From Nemophila menziesii (taxonomy: Eukaryota; Streptophyta; Magnoliopsida; Boraginales; Hydrophyllaceae), in the NCBI GenBank assembly GCA_029959085.1, contig JARWIR010000001.1:69998899-70062898 (forward strand): 64,000 bases of DNA. Reading direction: 5' to 3'. The notes beneath the pieces are model-generated. The model saw nothing but the letters and a program-made list of their open reading frames with translations, did not search any database and was not told where the DNA came from. How positions within the stretch are numbered: the first letter of the stretch is position 1; every line of letters begins with the position of its first letter. Position numbers and translations under genes: made by a program. Shown here in pieces: positions 12,117 through 24,489 of the stretch.

Positions 12117-13536
12117 CTAAGTACAACCCGAATTTTTAATATAAAGCCTTTGTTGAGGCCTATCGAAAACAATGTCTAATGTTTGTTGATGCACATTACC
12201 GAGGATAGCCATACCATCTGTTGCAGCAAAAGCTAGACACATCTGTGATAATCCTTTCTTCTTGTAAAATATCTTGGTATGATCATACACAATCTGCACA
12301 TTATTTTTGAAGATAATAGTGATAGTCGGCTCTGCTTTGTATGGGACAACTCTCAAATCGTAGCAAGTATCAAAAAATTTTGTAGGTTCTGCCATTTGAA
12401 ATTCATCCATCTGTGACCTAAAAACATCACGCAACAATGTATAAATGGGTCTTGGAAGTCGGGTTATCCGTGTACCCGAATCTATCAAAATTCCTTGACC
12501 CCACAACTTTTCATCTATATACAAAGGTCTTTCAGTAAGAATAATGTCTTGTATATGATTGAGATAGAAGATGCCATTGGTATGGAGGCTCAATGGTGTG
12601 TAGGACATATTATCTTGGCCATCAAATTTTCCAAATGTTAAATGACCGTTACTCCCATCAATTGTTGGAAGACAATAGGAGAAAACATTCTCATAAATTT
12701 GAGCGGTTTGTGACACAAATGATAAAGGTCGTGGACCTAGACCTAGCACTCCAGCATTCTCTCCAAAAGACCCTCCATAGTCTTGGCTACACCCAAATAC
12801 AATATTTTGAATTACTTCATATCCAGAGTAATTTGGCGATGACAACAAAAATGTTTCTTTTGCCAGATATCCAGTGGTGAATGAGCCGTCCCCGTATTTG
12901 ATTTTATAAGGGCATAATGAGGCCTTATTAGCACAGTTGGGCGGATGATTTTGTCTCTGACATGAATCTGACCCACAAGTGATTTTAGAAAATGAACTTG
13001 ATGAGGTAGGATCAAATAGGTCTACATCTTGGAGGTAGCATTTTTCACATGGGCTGCACTGCATCCACGTTAGAGTGCTTCCTGTATCAAACATTAAGGG
13101 AAAGGGCCTAAATTGTGATCCGATGTAGATCATGGCAATGTAGTTACCAGTACTGAGCGATCTACCATAATTTAGGTCGACACTGGTATTAAAATTTGTT
13201 AAGGCATTAATCCAATTTACTCGATTTTTGTCAAGAGCAATAATTTGTTCTTGTGTTCTCTCAGCCTCTTGGGTAATTAATCTACCAGCAGGTCCATCAC
13301 GGTGATGAAGTTCAAGAGAGCCTGAAATGTAGGGGCACATACTTAATATAATCATGTAGCTCGATGTAGATATTAAATTTAAAACAATAAGAGAATTAAT
13401 ATAATTTTAGAGCTTGATGAAGACATAAAATCGAAAACAATAAAATATTAAAATCACCTCTTAAACCATGAACTTTGAACAATATAATAGAGATAAAAAT
13501 CACATAAGCGGCAGAATATAACGTTAAGGTATGCAT
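12117..13536 (-). CDS. Nepenthesin-type aspartic protease (A1), two exons
   Basis: Predicted secreted pepsin-family protease of 427 residues. Exon 1 is 13536-13458 (79 bp); intron 13457-13322 has GT...TTTCAG borders; exon 2 is 13321-12117. The join keeps the frame and gives a hydrophobic signal peptide (MHTLTLYSAAYVIFISIILF) running into the usual prodomain start GSLELHHRDGPAG. The exon 2 reading alone would start at an intronic ATG and lack the signal peptide. Catalytic motifs: FDTGSTLTW (Asp ~105) and IDSGTRITRL (Asp ~307), flap Tyr in KIKYGDGSFTTGY, and the Cys-rich nepenthesin insert between ~115 and 165. Likely acts in vacuole or apoplast (family knowledge). No stop or frameshift seen; the only host gene here that looks intact. 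Confidence 0.9.
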
Positions 13537-13582
13537 TGATATTTTTTGGTGGTAGCTATAAACTTTGTACAAACATTATAGC

Positions 13583-13591
13583 ATATATATA
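13583..13591 (-). promoter_or_regulatory. Possible TATA box of the aspartic protease gene
   Basis: TATATATA run about 47 bp upstream of the ATG at 13536 and between the gene and the MITE at 13609. Position and sequence suit a core promoter, but the leader would be very short. Confidence 0.4.
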
Positions 13592-13608
13592 CTAAAAAAT
13601 AAATAATA

Positions 13609-13860
13609 CTCTCTCCGTCCACTTTTATTTGTCCTTCTTTCTAAAATGAGGTGTCCACTAATATTTATTCTTTTACGTTATCAAGACATTTTTCTCCCAT
13701 TCTTTCAATATCATTCCTAATTAATTATTTAAAAGCAAGTATGTAATAAATGACCTCATATATAATGAATAAAGGTAATATAATAAAAAGATGGCGTATT
13801 TAATGTCCTTTTAATATTTGTGCCACAAAAAGTAGGACAAATAAAAGTGGAGGGAGAGAG
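13609..13860. mobile_element. Stowaway-type MITE 1
   Basis: Left end CTCTCTCCGTCCACTTTTAT and right end ATAAAAGTGGAGGGAGAGAG are inverted copies over ~26 bp with one mismatch; flanked by TA on both sides (13607-13608, 13861-13862). 252 bp, AT-rich, no ORF. It ends 72 bp upstream of the protease start codon and so lies within its promoter. Confidence 0.9.
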
Positions 13861-14134
13861 TAATATTTATCATTAAATAATTATAATTATTTGACCGCCA
13901 GTTATCATGAATGTTTTCTTTCTAAATCTAACTTTATTACATATACATATAAAAGTTTGCCAAGACTCTTCTTCTTTTTGAGATTATACACTCGTGTTTA
14001 GTCTATTTATTCTAGCCTTGAATAAATATATTGCTATAATATTTTTTTCGATATTATTACTTTTTTATATATCACATTTATTTTCTTTTTAATATAGTCT
14101 TACCTTTCTTTTTACCAAAAGTGTTAGATCATCT

Positions 14135-14440
14135 GGAAGTTTTAAAATGGATAATTAACAATTTAGGTATAGAATAACATCTTATTCTTTTTATCATATT
14201 TGAGACCTAACCAAAGACCAATAAGAAGTAATGATATATACCACTTTAATTCGTAGCACCTATGACGTAATTTGAGTGGAAGTAAATCGTTAATCGAATC
14301 AAAAAAATAAATAGATTGACGATTTAGTTCCACTCAAATCATGCCATGTCATGGGTGGTATATCAGATGGTATGAATTTGATTTGTACATTGTGTTCAAC
14401 TATAGACCTAAATTGAGAACTATCCATTTTAAAACTTCCT
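14135..14440. mobile_element. Fold-back MITE (long inverted repeat)
   Basis: GGAAGTTTTAAAATGGATA at 14135-14153 is mirrored at the right end (14422-14440). A second inverted pair lies inside: ATTTGAGTGGAA.TAAATCGT around 14269-14292 and 14317-14340. Most of the ~306 bp can fold into one long stem with the loop near 14300. No coding capacity. Confidence 0.75.
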
Positions 14441-14493
14441 TCTAATTATAGGTCAAGCACAAACTTATTTTCAATTATTAAACTAATTTAATA

Positions 14494-14748
14494 CTCCTCC
14501 CATCTACTTTTATTTGTTCTACTTTCTAAAAAAATTTGTCTATCATTTTTTGTAAATTCTTGCAATAACAAGATACATTTTCCTTACCTTTTTCAGTATT
14601 ACCCATGGTTAAAAAAATTACAAGGAGTATTGCAATATATAACCTCATGTATACTAATTAAGGCTAATGGTTTAAAGATGAAGAGTATTAAATATTCTTT
14701 TTAATTTTGTGCAAAAAAAATGTAGACAAATAAAAGTGGACGGAGGGA
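14494..14748. mobile_element. Stowaway-type MITE 2
   Basis: Left end CTCCTCCCATCTACTTTTAT is mirrored by the right end ATAAAAGTGGACGGAGGGA with some divergence; TA flanks. About 255 bp. Older than MITE 1 judging from more mismatches between its ends. Confidence 0.8.
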
Positions 14749-14974
14749 TTAAAGATCATTAATCAACCGCTTTCCTAAAATACTTTTTTTGCCACTAAAA
14801 TAAATAATTTAATTAAGTAATTACTTAAATAAACTATGGGACCATGGGGAATTGATTCTCTGAAAATGATTTTATTCAAAAGTGATTTATGCAAAAAAGC
14901 TTTTAGTGAAACTCTTTAATTAAAAAGTTGTTGGTTTTTTTTGAATTTAGCAACCAAATAAAACAGTATTTTTA

Positions 14975-14975
<1 letters not shown>

Positions 14976-15022
<47 letters not shown>

Positions 15023-15069
15023 TATTATTATTATTATTATTGTTATTGTTATTGTTATTATTATTATTA
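14976..15069. repeat. (ATT)n microsatellite
   Basis: Nearly pure ATT repeat, about 94 bp, with scattered C and G changes. Confidence 0.97.
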
Positions 15070-15710
15070 ATAAGATTATTAATAAAAATAAAAACATTCT
15101 AAAATTGAAATTAATTAATAATAATAAACAAAACCTAATGTCATACTAATTGTAATAAATTATATAACTTTTTTCAAGAAATAAGAAATATAAATCTCGT
15201 GAGATAAGATATCATCAGTGTCTCATTAGCTAAGAGAAGATTTGCAATTTTTAATGTTCATCATACATTTTTTGTTTTTGGGATAAATTTTCTTCAGCAA
15301 AATATTCCCTTGCACTTCCTATCCCGTCTACTAGGGAAAGTAACTCATCATTATTATCATATAACTGAAACTCCTATCAACAGTGGAATGAACTCGTATA
15401 AAATTGTGGAGAGCCATTGAAGCAATAACAATTTGTACTTGTGTTTTCTAATAAAAATTATGAACTTGACATACCATTTTCTATCGATTTTTCCATACGC
15501 CAAATGGTCTTTAAATTGTGCATCGTAATGAGTAATTCCTATAATTAATGATTTCTTTCTTACCTCTTGGTATATTTCTATGTCAAAAATAGGGAAGATG
15601 ATATTGTTTGCCTCTGTATGGTCCTAAATATAATTTTATCTTTGGATAACCTGAATCAACCCAATAGTATATTCTTGTACAAATAGAATATGAGATAAAC
15701 ATCTTGTAAT
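15070..15710. other. AT-rich stretch, nothing recognised
   Basis: No ORF or repeat called. It forms the 5' flank of element C; the five bases before the LTR are GTAAT (15706-15710). Confidence 0.5.
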
Positions 15711-16005
15711 TGATGTCTCAATATTTTTGATGAATTAATTTATTCATGAGACATCATTTTAGGTGTATTATGTGCTTATTTGGGGGATTTTCCCTATTAT
15801 TGTTAGCTTCTCAATTCTTGCTTGCTTTTGAGGATTATTACTTTTAGACCGTTTACAATGATGATATTAGTTTAAAAAATATTAAAGAGTTGAGGAAATA
15901 AGATCCAAGGGGAAGTCAAGAGTTAAAAGGAAAGAAAGCTAATTTAGGAAAGTAGAAAAGCTGTCAACAGTTTATGTCCAGCTGTGAAGACGTCAAGTAT
16001 TTTGG
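15711..16005 (+). repeat. Element C 5' LTR, piece 1
   Basis: Starts TGATGTCTCA and forms an inverted repeat with TGAGACATCA at 15747-15756. Broken by solo LTR D at 16006. Confidence 0.8.
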
Positions 16006-17531
16006 TGGTGTCGCCTAAGGTGTGATAAAATAATAGAATAAATAATGCAAATAAACTCCCAAGACTGAACATGTAACTCACTGCAAGGATCACAGATCGT
16101 AAGCAAGTTATACTAGTAAGCAAGATTCGTTCCTGAGAGACTTAAGTGTGTTAAACATATGGGTAAATAAATCAGAGTAGCAATTAGTAATTAAAAGACA
16201 GAAATAAATATGATTCATGAAGATATTAATGATTAAACTAAATGAAAGACAAGTAAAATAAATATGAAAGAAATAAGATGAAAGAATATAGCTCAGGTTT
16301 GGCTCGTACGCACTAATCTTTCTGATTCTTCTATCAGTTCAAAAGGCTGATAATAGCTCTTAGATAAGTAGTCAAGATTCTAGATTCCTCCCTACCCCCG
16401 TCAGGGTGAATTAGGGTGGCGACCTCACAATCATGAGAGGACTTAAATAGGGTGCTCCTACGCCACTAGGTTCCTAAAAGAGATTGGCCTTCTAATGATG
16501 ATCAGTGATTAAATTATACCCTAATGACTATCTAGTTAGGCAATACCTTCCGGATCACTACCACACACTAGACGTTTATCTGGTGTTTCAATAATTAGAC
16601 GCCCCTTCTGGGTGACCATCTAATTACTATTAGCACAACCCTAAATTGACCAGGTTTAAGACAGATAATAAATCAAAGCAAATAAAACAAATATATGGTT
16701 AAGCAGCTAGAATCAATTTAAAACATATAATTTCCAAAGAAACTTAGATAGAAGAAAATAGAATTCATAGATTATACATATGCAAAACACAAGCTATGGT
16801 AAAATTAGTTCATACTAGAAAGAATAAAACTAAAATAAAGATACATACTGTCAACTTGCTCTCTTGAATGACTTCTAATGATGAATAAACTTAAGGACTA
16901 GTTGTAGGATGCAAGGACATGTTTACATAAGTTAAAGGGTGTATTTATAGGAGTCTAGGAAGCCCTAAAATGTTTTCTTGGAGTGGGAGGCAAGTAATTA
17001 GTCTTCTAGCCCAACTCAAATTCGTAACCTTAAAATATAGAAATGGTAAGAAACTGTTGATGTCTTATTTTGGCCGTAATTCCTTCAATACTACTCCGAT
17101 TGACGCGTTCTTCATATCGAAACTGATCATCTAAGAAAGATCTACACTTTAGATTCAAACCATTCTTCCAAATTCCCAGCCAATCTTGAGTTATGATCAC
17201 TTTAATGGATGTAGCTGCTGAAATTCAGATTTACTTGACAACTTTATCTTTTCCTATTTTATATTTTTCTTCCTTTATCTCTAATTTCTATTATTATCTT
17301 CTTTCCTTTATCTCTTGGAATTGATTTAGAATCTAATTAATTATTATATATCTTTAAAGCTTCACAATTAACAAACAATTAAACCAAATATGCTCTACAA
17401 AAAAAATCATCAAATCAAGATAAGAAATAGAAAATACAATAATACAAGTAATAATCGACCAAAGACTTTCCTAAAATACCTAAAATGATGTCCCCAGCTA
17501 AGATTAAATCATCACAAATAGGGAGACATCA
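16006..17531 (-). mobile_element. Solo Athila LTR (D) in the LTR of element C
   Basis: Minus orientation: begins TGATGTCTCC at 17531 and ends GGCGACACCA at 16006. Flanks TTTGG (16001-16005) and TTTAG (17532-17536) look like a 5-bp duplication with one later change. 1526 bp. Holds the G-rich block 'acccccgtcagggtg' near 16395 and a TATA-like 'tatttatagg' near 16940. Confidence 0.85.
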
Positions 17532-17536
17532 TTTAG

Positions 17537-18461
<925 letters not shown>

Positions 18462-20253
18462 TGGTGTCTCCTACTGTGTTCTAAATAAACACACCTAAAA
18501 AGGCAAGACACGTACCGCAAGTGTACGGGTCGTCCAAGTAATAACCGGTAAACGGGATTTCGATCTCAGGGACGGATTAGGTATGATTCAAAGTGTTATG
18601 CAATAAATGGAACTAGTTGCTTGAATGAAAATTGCAAGTAAAGAAAAAGATTTTTATTTTGTTTTTGATTAAGGGACTAAAGTGCAAATAAAGTAAATAT
18701 TAAACTAAAATTAAAGCTAATGCAAGAAAGTAAATATGAAGAGACTAAAAGATGAGAGAGTAGTACTTGAGTCACGCTAGGTTTCACCAAAATAAAATTA
18801 ATCAATGCTTCTTCTAAGGGACAAATTAGTAACTAGTAATAGTCGGGATTATAGATTCTCCTAACCCCCGTCAGGGTAGACTTAGGAGCTATTCTCAGAT
18901 GTTACAAACCCCGTCAAGGCGATCATAATCCACCTTCGAATGTCAAGTTTTCTACCCAATTGGCTATAAGATTAACTAAGTCCGTCAGGATCAATAATTT
19001 TTATCTTACGTTTATTACCTATGTCAGTAATTAAACCCCCCGTCAAGATGATCCAATCGCCACTAATTGGAATAGCTTAATTACTCAAACCTATGTCTAA
19101 TTGGCCAAATTAAATATAGTGAAATTAACTTACGATAACAAACAATACTAAATTACTCAATTCGATTTAAATTATAACAATCCCAAATCAGAAAGCATTA
19201 ACTAAATAAATTAAGGTTCAACCCTTACAGCGATTCTCAAGCACTTAAGAAGTTTAGCTCATAATGTAAAATAAAACTAAAACAAATAAATTAAAAGACA
19301 TAATGTTTTACAGAAAGAAAATAATAAAACCTAATCAAGAGGTTGGGTTTGGCTTCGAATCTGAGATATAGACAGTCTCCAGCTCTCAGCATTCTTCCTT
19401 CCTGCTTGCTCTGACTTGAATCCTTAAGCCTCTTTGATAAAAATATGAAGTGTGTGTAAAAGAGGAGGCTAAGGGGTGTATTTATAGGTGTTAAAAGACC
19501 CTAGGTCGAATTTTGCTTGGGGTGGAAGACAAGTCAAAGACTCTCAAATTCGTAGCTCTAAAAGATAAGATTCTGCTGATTTGATTTGGTCATATCTTTT
19601 TCAATACTTATCCGTTTGAGAAGTTCCAATATATGAAACTGATTGTCTTGGAAAGCTCTTTCTATTGGTGCAGACCACTCGTCCAGAATCCATGCCAATC
19701 TTTTATTAGATTTAATCTTTAAAACGTGGCTGGATTTTCAGATTTCAAAAAGCAGCTTTATCTTTTCCTCATTTGAATAAATCTTTACCAAATCTTCTTA
19801 TTTCTATGTAAATCTTCTTTCCTTTAATCTTTATCTTGACTTGGTCTCTAAGTAATTACCATTTATCTTTTAAAGCTTCACATTAAATAAATAATTAAAC
19901 CGCATATGCTTAAAAAGAATAAATCAATAAATCAAGAAACCGAAATAGGAAAGTGTACTCTAAAAATAGAAACTCGACTCAAAATCATTTCCTAACACTA
20001 TAAAATACACTAAGACTTTGTTCTCACTTTTTCTCCTTGGATTGGTCTTTCATGAGATTCAAGACCCTATTTAACTTTGCATCAAAAATAGTCAAATTTA
20101 CGCACAAAAGCTCAGAAAATGCAAATAGTTATTTTCCAAGGGGAGAAAGTGCAATATGATCAAATAAGCCTAAAAGTCTATCAAATTAGTCATTTATTCA
20201 CCTAAAAGGATGTCTCCAAGGGGCTAATAATTAGAACAAAACGGGAGACATCA
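18462..20253 (-). repeat. Element B 3' LTR
   Basis: 1792 bp, TGATGTCTCC (20253 downwards) to GGAGACACCA (18462). TATA-like 'ctataaatacacc' near 19490 on minus. Start hairpin with GGAGACATCC. Confidence 0.95.
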
Positions 20254-20273
20254 AGACCCCAAACTCAAACCTT
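20254..20273 (-). promoter_or_regulatory. Element B polypurine tract
   Basis: On minus GGTTTGAGTTTGGGGTCT abuts the LTR start. G/A-rich plus-strand primer site for reverse transcription; position is decisive. Confidence 0.75.
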
Positions 20274-21730
20274 TGTCGTCCCGACAAAGTAAAATTAAAA
20301 CAAAGGATCTTTTAGGTGAATGCAGAAGGTAGAATCTAATAAATAACCCCAAAGCAAAGCTTAAAACAAATTTCATATAGTCTAGCCTAGGAATTAATAT
20401 ACACCTACACTTATCATGCAAAATCAAATACAAAACAATATCAATCAAAATTTATTTCACAATGCTAGAAGGTTACGCTTAATACTTATCTCAAGATGGT
20501 GGCTATAGGGTGTTCCTCGATCTTTACTTGCTTTGAACGCTCCACTTAGAATACTCCCTATTAACTCACTGTGTGTCTAGGAATCACGAGGTCTTTATGG
20601 TTTTAGCATAGGCTGAGGGACGGTATGGTATGTATATTTGGTAAATTTGAAGTGAGCTTTTGGCTCTCTCCTCACTTCCCATCAACAACTGTCCAAGAGC
20701 TTGAGTTTACACTCGAATAACGTTCTCACTCAACCCAATTGATGCGCTTAATTAGCGTCCCCAAATTAACCCAATAAGCACTAAGGATGATTCACTTAAA
20801 AATTTCCACTTTGCCGGTCCGAATATATTCTTTTCAAATCATTTATTCAATCTTTTATTTTCTTATAGCTATGACTCTCTTTATGATGTTGAGATATCAT
20901 GCTATTTTTCATAGGTATGCCTATTCATAACTTGAGCTCGAAGCTTCTTTTCCATTCACTATTACCCCGGCAAAGGGTTACAATATCATAAACCTGTGAA
21001 TCATCAAAATTTATAACCGAGCACAATTGATAAGCTCAAAAATCCCAACCCAATAAATTCCCATATGGTGGACCCACCACCCCAAACTCAAGCTCAAGAC
21101 AGGAAGTCTCAGGATCGTGATTCAAGTGCGGGTCATATGGTCATGCCTAACAATCTAAAGGGATATTGGCTTATAATGTGGCGACAAAAGAAAGGCTTAA
21201 AGGCTAAAAATTTGTCTAAGAAGGATAAAATTAACTCAGGGATAGAAGGCCAAAAAGGATTCAAAGGGCTAACAAAGAACTGCCTCTATCATTTTCCTAT
21301 CTACACAACTTGCCTCTAGTTCATACCTAAGTGGGTTCTCTACTCATTTAGATCTCACGTTCTACAAACCACCTATTATCCTTAAGCACAAGTTTACTTC
21401 TTTTGCATTGTTCATTAATTTTTCCTATCAATCATCTCATATTTGCATGCAATCAAAGTTCAGCTTCATACTAACTCCTAAAGTCAACTATTTTCTATCA
21501 TTAATTGATAAAAAAGCATGCTTGATGGGGGTATTTAAAACACTCTACAGTCAAACGCAACCCTAAAAAAAATTCTTTCTGAAAAGCATGTAAAACAAAA
21601 AAAAAAAAAAATTGGGATGAGGCAACGAACCCCACCCCAAACTCAAAAGTGAGTCGTGTCCCCACGACTCGAAAAAGACTAAATAAAGCAATTAAAACTA
21701 AAAACTAAACTACCTAGTGCCTACCATCAA
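20274..21730 (-). other. Element B 3' untranslated region
   Basis: Non-coding and collinear with the 3' UTR of element A (32660-34116): shared text includes the 'gtgaggagagagccaaaagctcac' region near 20660-20690 on minus and the G-rich blocks at 21079-21091 and 21634-21646. The ORF on plus at 21065 is not conserved and is ignored. Confidence 0.7.
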
Positions 21731-22186
21731 TTAAGAAGAAGAATTAGAACGGGGTACCTGGCCATAAAGATCCATCATATCCTCCTCCTCCGAAGAAGAA
21801 TTATTATCAATATCCATGTTCAAAGTTACCTTACTCCTTGTTGAATTCATCTTGGCAATTTCCTCCCATAGTGCTAAGACTTGTTTTCTTAGATGGTCGA
21901 TTTGTTGTTGATATTTGATAGCCCATGGGGGTGTGTAAGAATCATTCGGAGAAGAGGAAGAAGAACCTTGATCTCGGATTGGTGTCTTTTCTTTAGGCTT
22001 TGATTGTACCTTCATTCTAGCTGTGAATTTCTTGTGTTGTGGTTGTGCAGGTGCCTCTTCTTGTTGTTTCTCAATAGGCTCATCAAGATTGATGGCCTTT
22101 TCAATTGTGGAACCAGGCAAATTCTTGTTCTTCCCTAGGACACAACACTTCCTCTTATAATCCATAGCATCTGTTCTGTTCGTCAT
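21731..22186 (-). pseudogene. Element B env-position ORF, internally shortened
   Basis: 151 residues from ATG 22186. The N-terminus MTNRT matches the start of the ORF in the same place in element A. Then a basic, Lys/Gln-rich region, and near the end a helical heptad-like stretch (YQQQIDHLRKQVLALWEEIA) followed by an acidic tail (NNSSSEEEDMM). The central conserved domain present in A (residues ~100-330 there) is missing, so this is a deletion version. No signal peptide or transmembrane segment. Function unknown. Confidence 0.7.
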
Positions 22187-22553
22187 GGTTGAATTGACCC
22201 CAAACTCAAGTTATACCAAGGATAGAATAAAGTTAGGAAAACTTGGTATAGCTTGAGTTTCTTGCTTGGATTAGATGAAGGAAGTTGTTTCTTGATGAAT
22301 TTTGGAAGAATTCTTGGAAGCTTGATGATCTTGGTTGTGTTTAATGGTGTTTTGTGATGAATTTGATGAAGAGGTTATGTTTATGGAGGATGGACGAGAG
22401 ATCTGGTGATGTTAATGTGTTTGTTGTGGAGGTTTGATCAAGATTCAAGGTGTTTTTATAGGGTTGGGAGCTAGAAAATTCGTTTGGAAGAGGCTAGGGT
22501 TTATCTCATTAAGGTTAGAAGTTGACTGGGCTTTGATTTCTTCACAAACCGCC

Positions 22554-22796
22554 TGGCGCGGTGCATCCCTGCGGTGCATGGGGTATACCGCGGGGGTATA
22601 CCGCAGTGCTGTGGTGTGTATTTTTTCGCTTCTGCCTTGTACCCGTGCCAGCACCCCGTGGCACGCGTTTTTGCCGTGCGGTGCAGGGGTGCGGTGCATG
22701 GGGTAGTCCGCACGTGCTCCGTGAAAAAACCCGCGGTGCATACCCCGTGGCACGCGTTTTGGGCGTGCGGTGTAGGGTGCGATGCACCGCGGCTAT
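22554..22796 (-). repeat. Element B palindrome cluster, part 1
   Basis: GC-rich in an AT-rich context. GCGGT and ACCGC blocks form nested inverted repeats centred at ~22582 (GCGGT at 22559 and 22572, ACCGC at 22588 and 22601; half-site step 13 bp). A related set starts at 22679 and another at 22767. Element A inserted inside this cluster; the rest lies at 35695-35815. Confidence 0.75.
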
Positions 22797-24355
22797 TGAT
22801 GTCTCCCTAATTGTTCTTATTTTAGACCCTTAGGAGACATCATTTTTGGTGTTTATTTAATTAATTTGATAGACTTTTGTATTAAATATTCAATAATCCG
22901 GAATTACCTTTTTATTTCTAGCATTTTTAATTTATTAAACTTTTGCGCGTAATATTGGTATTTTTAGTGTAAAGTTTACAGGTTTTAGATGTTAGCTAGG
23001 AGAGGAATCCGAGGAGAAGGTCAAAGATCGTGAATTAGAGTCAAGACTTGAAGACAAATCCCGAAGATATTATTTTTTAGAGCTGAAAATCCACTTTCCA
23101 GGCCATAGATTGCTGATTTCGAGGTGCTTAAGCGATGATTTAACCGCTGACCTTTGAAGAGAAATCATTCCTTATCGAGTTACGGAACTTTAGCAACTGG
23201 AATGAGGTCAATCGGAGTTGTAACGCATCGGGAAAAGCTGTTTTAGTGAAGGCCTATCATCAGTTACGGGATTTTGGGCTTAGAAAGTGGGTTGGACATT
23301 TAATTAGGCTTTTATTTTCTGGTCCAAGCCCTAGTCCGAATTTTTACTTATAAAAGGAGGTCTGGACTTCTATTTTTCACACAATTCACATTCCACAAGA
23401 TTAAACACCAGAGAGAAGCAACAGAAGGAAGAAAGAAGAAGCTACAAGAGCTGGAGTGGGTCTATAGCTCCGTTCGTAGTCATTCCAATTCCGGAAATTA
23501 GGTTCTTTTCGTATTTTAATTTTGTAAACAATATGAATTCCAATTCTTTTTATTTAGTTTTCAATTTTAATATGAGCTAAATTTCCATTAGTGCTTGAGA
23601 ACAAAACAATGGGTGAATCGTGAATTTACTATTATAACGAATGTTGAATTTGGGTTTTTATTGAATTAAATTAAATTAGGGCTTTTACTCTTTTCGACAA
23701 TTTGTGAATGTTTACTGATTTTAGAGTCGCGAACTAAAATTAGGTATTAGTATCTAAGCTATTCCATATATGTGGCGTATGGATCATCCTGACGGGGGGT
23801 TTAGGTACAGAAATAATTGTTCAATCTAGGATAAAAACTATTGATTCTGACGAACTTAGTTAATCCTAGGGCCAATGTGGTAATAAATCTTAATCATCCA
23901 ACGGTGGATCATATTTACCCTGACGGGACTAGTGACACTTTAGGATCGCCTTATAGTCCACCCTGACGGGGGTATAAGGATATTAGAATCCCGACCATTG
24001 TAATTGACTGATTTAACCCTTAAACAACATAAGTTAGAAAGTAAAATTAGGAGGATCCTTGCGTTCTCAAGTACTACATCTCATATTGCGTTTTCACTTA
24101 TTTTACTTGCGTCTTAGCTTCTACTTGCATTTTTATTTTATCTTTCATTTAGTTATAATAAACAAAACCAAAACAAACAATTTATCCTCTTTCATTTTCA
24201 TAAGTGCATCAATCGCTATTTGCATAAACATTGTGATCAACCATCCGTCCTTGGAACGAATCTGATTATCAGAATTACTACTTGGGACAACCGTACACTT
24301 GCGGTTGTGGTTCGATTATTATTTGCATTTATTTAGAACACACAAAGGACCACCA
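22797..24355 (+). repeat. Element A 5' LTR
   Basis: 1559 bp, TGATGTCTCC...GGACCACCA. Inverted repeat at the start with GGAGACATCA at 22833-22842. G-rich CCTGACGGG blocks at about 23788, 23918 and 23962, with a weaker one near 23846. Confidence 0.98.
23349..23357 (+). promoter_or_regulatory. TATA box in the 5' LTR of A
   Basis: TATAAAAGG followed by a CT- and A-rich leader, the usual U3 promoter layout; the same box is at 34688-34696 in the 3' LTR. Confidence 0.75.
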
Positions 24356-24361
24356 AGTTTT

Positions 24362-24379
24362 TGGCGCCGCTGCCGGGGA
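24362..24379 (+). promoter_or_regulatory. Element A primer binding site (tRNA-Asp type)
   Basis: TGGCGCCGCTGCCGGGGA, six bases after the LTR, complementary to the 3' end of plant tRNA-Asp except one base. Typical for the Athila lineage. Confidence 0.9.
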
Positions 24380-24489
24380 CGGTAGCGTGTGACCACGGTG
24401 TTTATCCTTTAGTGATAAGTGCATTTATTTTATTTTATCAGTTTTACGCTTTTTGTTTGTTAGCTTTTTCAGGTTTTTAGGTTTGGTGT

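Noticed and set aside
12593..12880. Plus-strand ORF in the protease gene
   Set aside because: Antisense shadow of the protease exon.
14928..15149. ORF rich in Ile over the ATT repeat
   Set aside because: Translation of a microsatellite; no coding signal.
22434..22833. Several overlapping GC-rich ORFs on both strands
   Set aside because: They arise from the palindrome cluster of element B, with no homology and all frames open by chance.
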